NCBI GenBank assembly: GCA_021844355.1
Contig: JAKBTP010000104.1
Location: 1 to 6,594, forward strand
Source: a bacterium
GTDB lineage: Bacteria > Chloroflexota > Dormibacteria > Aeolococcales > Bog-877
Length of the DNA: 6,594 nt
Direction: 5' to 3'
The position numbers and the translations under genes are program-made. The notes under the pieces were generated by a model that saw nothing but the letters and a program-made list of their open reading frames with translations, was not told where the DNA came from and did no database searches. This document shows positions 5,139 through 6,594 of the stretch, one piece after another; the first letter of the stretch is position 1, and the number at the start of each line of letters is the position of its first letter.

Positions 5139-6577
5139 CGCCAGAGGGGTAGCCGCGGGAGCAACCGGTCCACCACCGCCACCGCGGACTCGGCGACGCT
5201 GAGGGCCAAAGCGCCGGCGAGGGAGCCGGGGTCGGGGGCGATGCCGGTCTCCCCCGGAGGTGTTCGGGGGAGGCCGAAGGTGAGCTCTGAGGGGAGCGTC
5301 TGGCGGAGCCCATCTCTGACGAGCTGCCGCACCCGCTCCCGGCGGCGCGCCTCCACCATCGCCCGACCCATGGGGAGCCGGGCTGAGCTGGCCGCTCCCA
5401 CCAGCCCCCGGGCGGCCAGCGGCCGATGTCCGCGCAACAGAAGGGAGTGGGCGAAGTCCCGCTCCATGGTGGCGCGCTGGGCCAGCAGCGCGAGCTGGAC
5501 CCGCTCCCTCGGCACCCGGGCCAGGGCGGCGGCGGCACTGAGCCAGGGGGCGTCGGCCGCCGCCAGGGTGAAGAGCCGCTCCAGGGCCGACCAGACGGAA
5601 GGCGGGAGCCGCAGGGTTGGCACCGTCTCCCCGGCGGCCTGTCGCGCCGAGCTCCGCACCCGCGGCCGGCTCACCTCTGAGCGGTCGCCGGCCGCCGCCA
5701 GCGCCGCCACCAGGCCGGCGGCCACGTCCGGCACCACCCCGGGAGGCTTGACGAATCCGTAGACGGAGCGAGGGCTGAAGCGTCGCCAGCCCTCTCCGCC
5801 CTCCACGGCGCCGATCCAGCCGACCATGCGGGCCATCTCGTAGGAGTCGTCGACCACACGGGTCACCAGCGAGGCCCGGCGTTCCGCGCCCGAACCAAGC
5901 TCCTCCGGCACCAGCACCTCCACCCCCCCGTGGCGCAACCGGGACTGCACCGGGAGCGCCAGGGGCGCCCTTGTGGGCCTGTCCAGGACCGCGAGCGCTG
6001 AGGGCATACCATCCGCCAGCATCTGCAGCCCCGAGAGCTGCAGCCGGCCGGAGTTGGTCCGGCGCCGTGGCGGGCCGATTGGCGAAGCCGGGCGGCGCTC
6101 TTTGGGCAGGGAGAAGCGGGCGACCCGGTGCCTGGCCCACCCCTGCCCCTCCGCCGGGCGCCAGACCTCCACAATGCGCACCCGGATCAGGACCCGCCGC
6201 CAGTACTCACCGTACAGCCGGCGCCAGAAGGGGTGCTCCGAGCTGATCCCGAAGAACTCCCGCTGGGCTCCGGGGCCCCCCATGAGGCGGAAGAGCTGGG
6301 CCAGGTTCTGGGTGCCGTCGCCGGAGTGCAACGTCGCCTCCCCCCTTATGACCACCGGGTCGCCAGCGGCCGACCAGCGCATCATCGCCACCCGGGGATG
6401 GACGGTGAGGTTGCGCACCTTGGAGGTGAAGCCCACGGTGGTGGATGTCCAGATCTCACCCTGGTCTGGCAGGAGCCGGGCGCCCACCGCCGCCCACACC
6501 GGGGTGCCCCAGGGGTTGAGTGTGACCAGGTCCCACTGCAGGAAGCGGTCCAGCCCCTCCAGCCGACTCAGCAACAT
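5135..6577 (-). CDS. Split-barrel flavin-binding (pyridoxamine 5'-phosphate oxidase-like) protein with large C-terminal extension
   Basis: Residues 6-140 match the FMN/F420-binding split-barrel fold. The first strands and turn are V18-TLNPWGTPVW28, then the characteristic S52-KVRNLTVHPRVAM (KxRNLxxxP), then G79-EATL (the veGtA strand) and a C-terminal strand IRVRIVEVWRP at 131-141. Such proteins bind a flavin, F420 or haem and reduce or oxidise small substrates; the true substrate is unknown. A typical single-domain member has about 130-160 residues and this has 480. Residues 188-280 have a strand pattern that may be a second, diverged split barrel (ALAVLD then PLALPV, VEVLVPEEL, RRASLVTRV). 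Residues 320-480 are mostly helical, Arg- and Ala-rich and unrecognised. The ATG at 6577 has six G bases directly before it rather than a spaced Shine-Dalgarno, and the frame stays open to the window edge, so a start beyond it is possible. It overlaps the CPBP gene by four bases. Confidence 0.72.
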   Translation of the reverse strand: MLLSRLEGLDRFLQWDLVTLNPWGTPVWAAVGARLLPDQGEIWTSTTVGFTSKVRNLTVHPRVAMMRWSAAGDPVVIRGEATLHSGDGTQNLAQLFRLMGGPGAQREFFGISSEHPFWRRLYGEYWRRVLIRVRIVEVWRPAEGQGWARHRVARFSLPKERRPASPIGPPRRRTNSGRLQLSGLQMLADGMPSALAVLDRPTRAPLALPVQSRLRHGGVEVLVPEELGSGAERRASLVTRVVDDSYEMARMVGWIGAVEGGEGWRRFSPRSVYGFVKPPGVVPDVAAGLVAALAAAGDRSEVSRPRVRSSARQAAGETVPTLRLPPSVWSALERLFTLAAADAPWLSAAAALARVPRERVQLALLAQRATMERDFAHSLLLRGHRPLAARGLVGAASSARLPMGRAMVEARRRERVRQLVRDGLRQTLPSELTFGLPRTPPGETGIAPDPGSLAGALALSVAESAVAVVDRLLPRLPLWR

Positions 6578-6594
6578 CCCCCCAACGGTACGGG

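Noticed and set aside
4923..5762. Plus-strand open frame of 279 codons opposite the split-barrel and CPBP genes
   Set aside because: Arg/Ala/Ser-rich product with no motif and no ribosome site; a shadow of the minus-strand genes.
5139..6140. Extension of the CPBP reading frame upstream to a possible start at 6140
   Set aside because: The added 334 residues are Gly/Ala/Pro/Arg-rich with no domain and lie in a shifted frame of the split-barrel gene. The ATGA overlap gives a better start at 5138.
1..6594. CRISPR array, tRNA, rRNA, transposon ends or long direct repeats
   Set aside because: Reading both strands, I found no regularly spaced repeats, no cloverleaf with a CCA-type end, no transposase and no terminal inverted repeats. 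A covariance-model search would be more sensitive than this reading.

Overview
This is a GC-rich bacterial window, tightly packed with genes on both strands. The conspicuous exception is a 50-base AT-rich island at 321-370 (16 of 50 bases G or C, counted by hand), which holds a promoter and operator. Base composition, frequent GTG/ATG starts, heavy Ala/Arg/Gly/Leu use and the gene families (DHA2 efflux pump with MarR regulator, multidomain c-di-GMP proteins, a split-barrel flavin protein) fit a high-GC soil or thermophilic lineage such as Actinomycetota, Chloroflexota or Dormibacterota. That placement is inference. No rRNA, tRNA, CRISPR array, insertion sequence or long repeat is visible.

Layout: (1) 1-332, plus strand: the last part of an EAL-domain c-di-GMP phosphodiesterase, cut by the left edge. 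(2) 329-414: an AT-rich control region with a perfect TTGACA -35 box, a 16-bp palindrome inside a longer imperfect dyad, and a weak Shine-Dalgarno. (3) 415-2557, plus strand: a two-gene operon of a 14-helix DHA2-type drug/proton antiporter and a MarR-family repressor, one base apart. (4) 2562-6577, minus strand, convergent with the efflux operon: in transcription order, a split-barrel (pyridoxamine-phosphate-oxidase-like) protein with a large unassigned C-terminal part, a CPBP/CAAX-protease-like membrane protein overlapping it by ATGA, and, 45 bases on, a degenerate-EAL - GAF - GGDEF protein.

How they may work together: the efflux operon looks like a classic ligand-induced, autoregulated detoxification unit, with the palindrome over the promoter as the likely MarR site. 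In the minus-strand cluster the third gene should be a c-di-GMP synthase: its GGEEF site and RxxD inhibitory site are intact, while its EAL half has lost several catalytic residues and probably acts as a sensory or interaction module. The CPBP protein has also lost two of the usual catalytic residues. The cluster therefore joins a flavin-type protein, a possibly non-proteolytic membrane protein and a c-di-GMP synthase. I do not know of a described system with this composition, and the functional link is inferred only from gene order. The phosphodiesterase fragment at the left edge keeps the EAL motifs expected in this part of the domain, so the window holds both a likely c-di-GMP degrader and a likely c-di-GMP producer.
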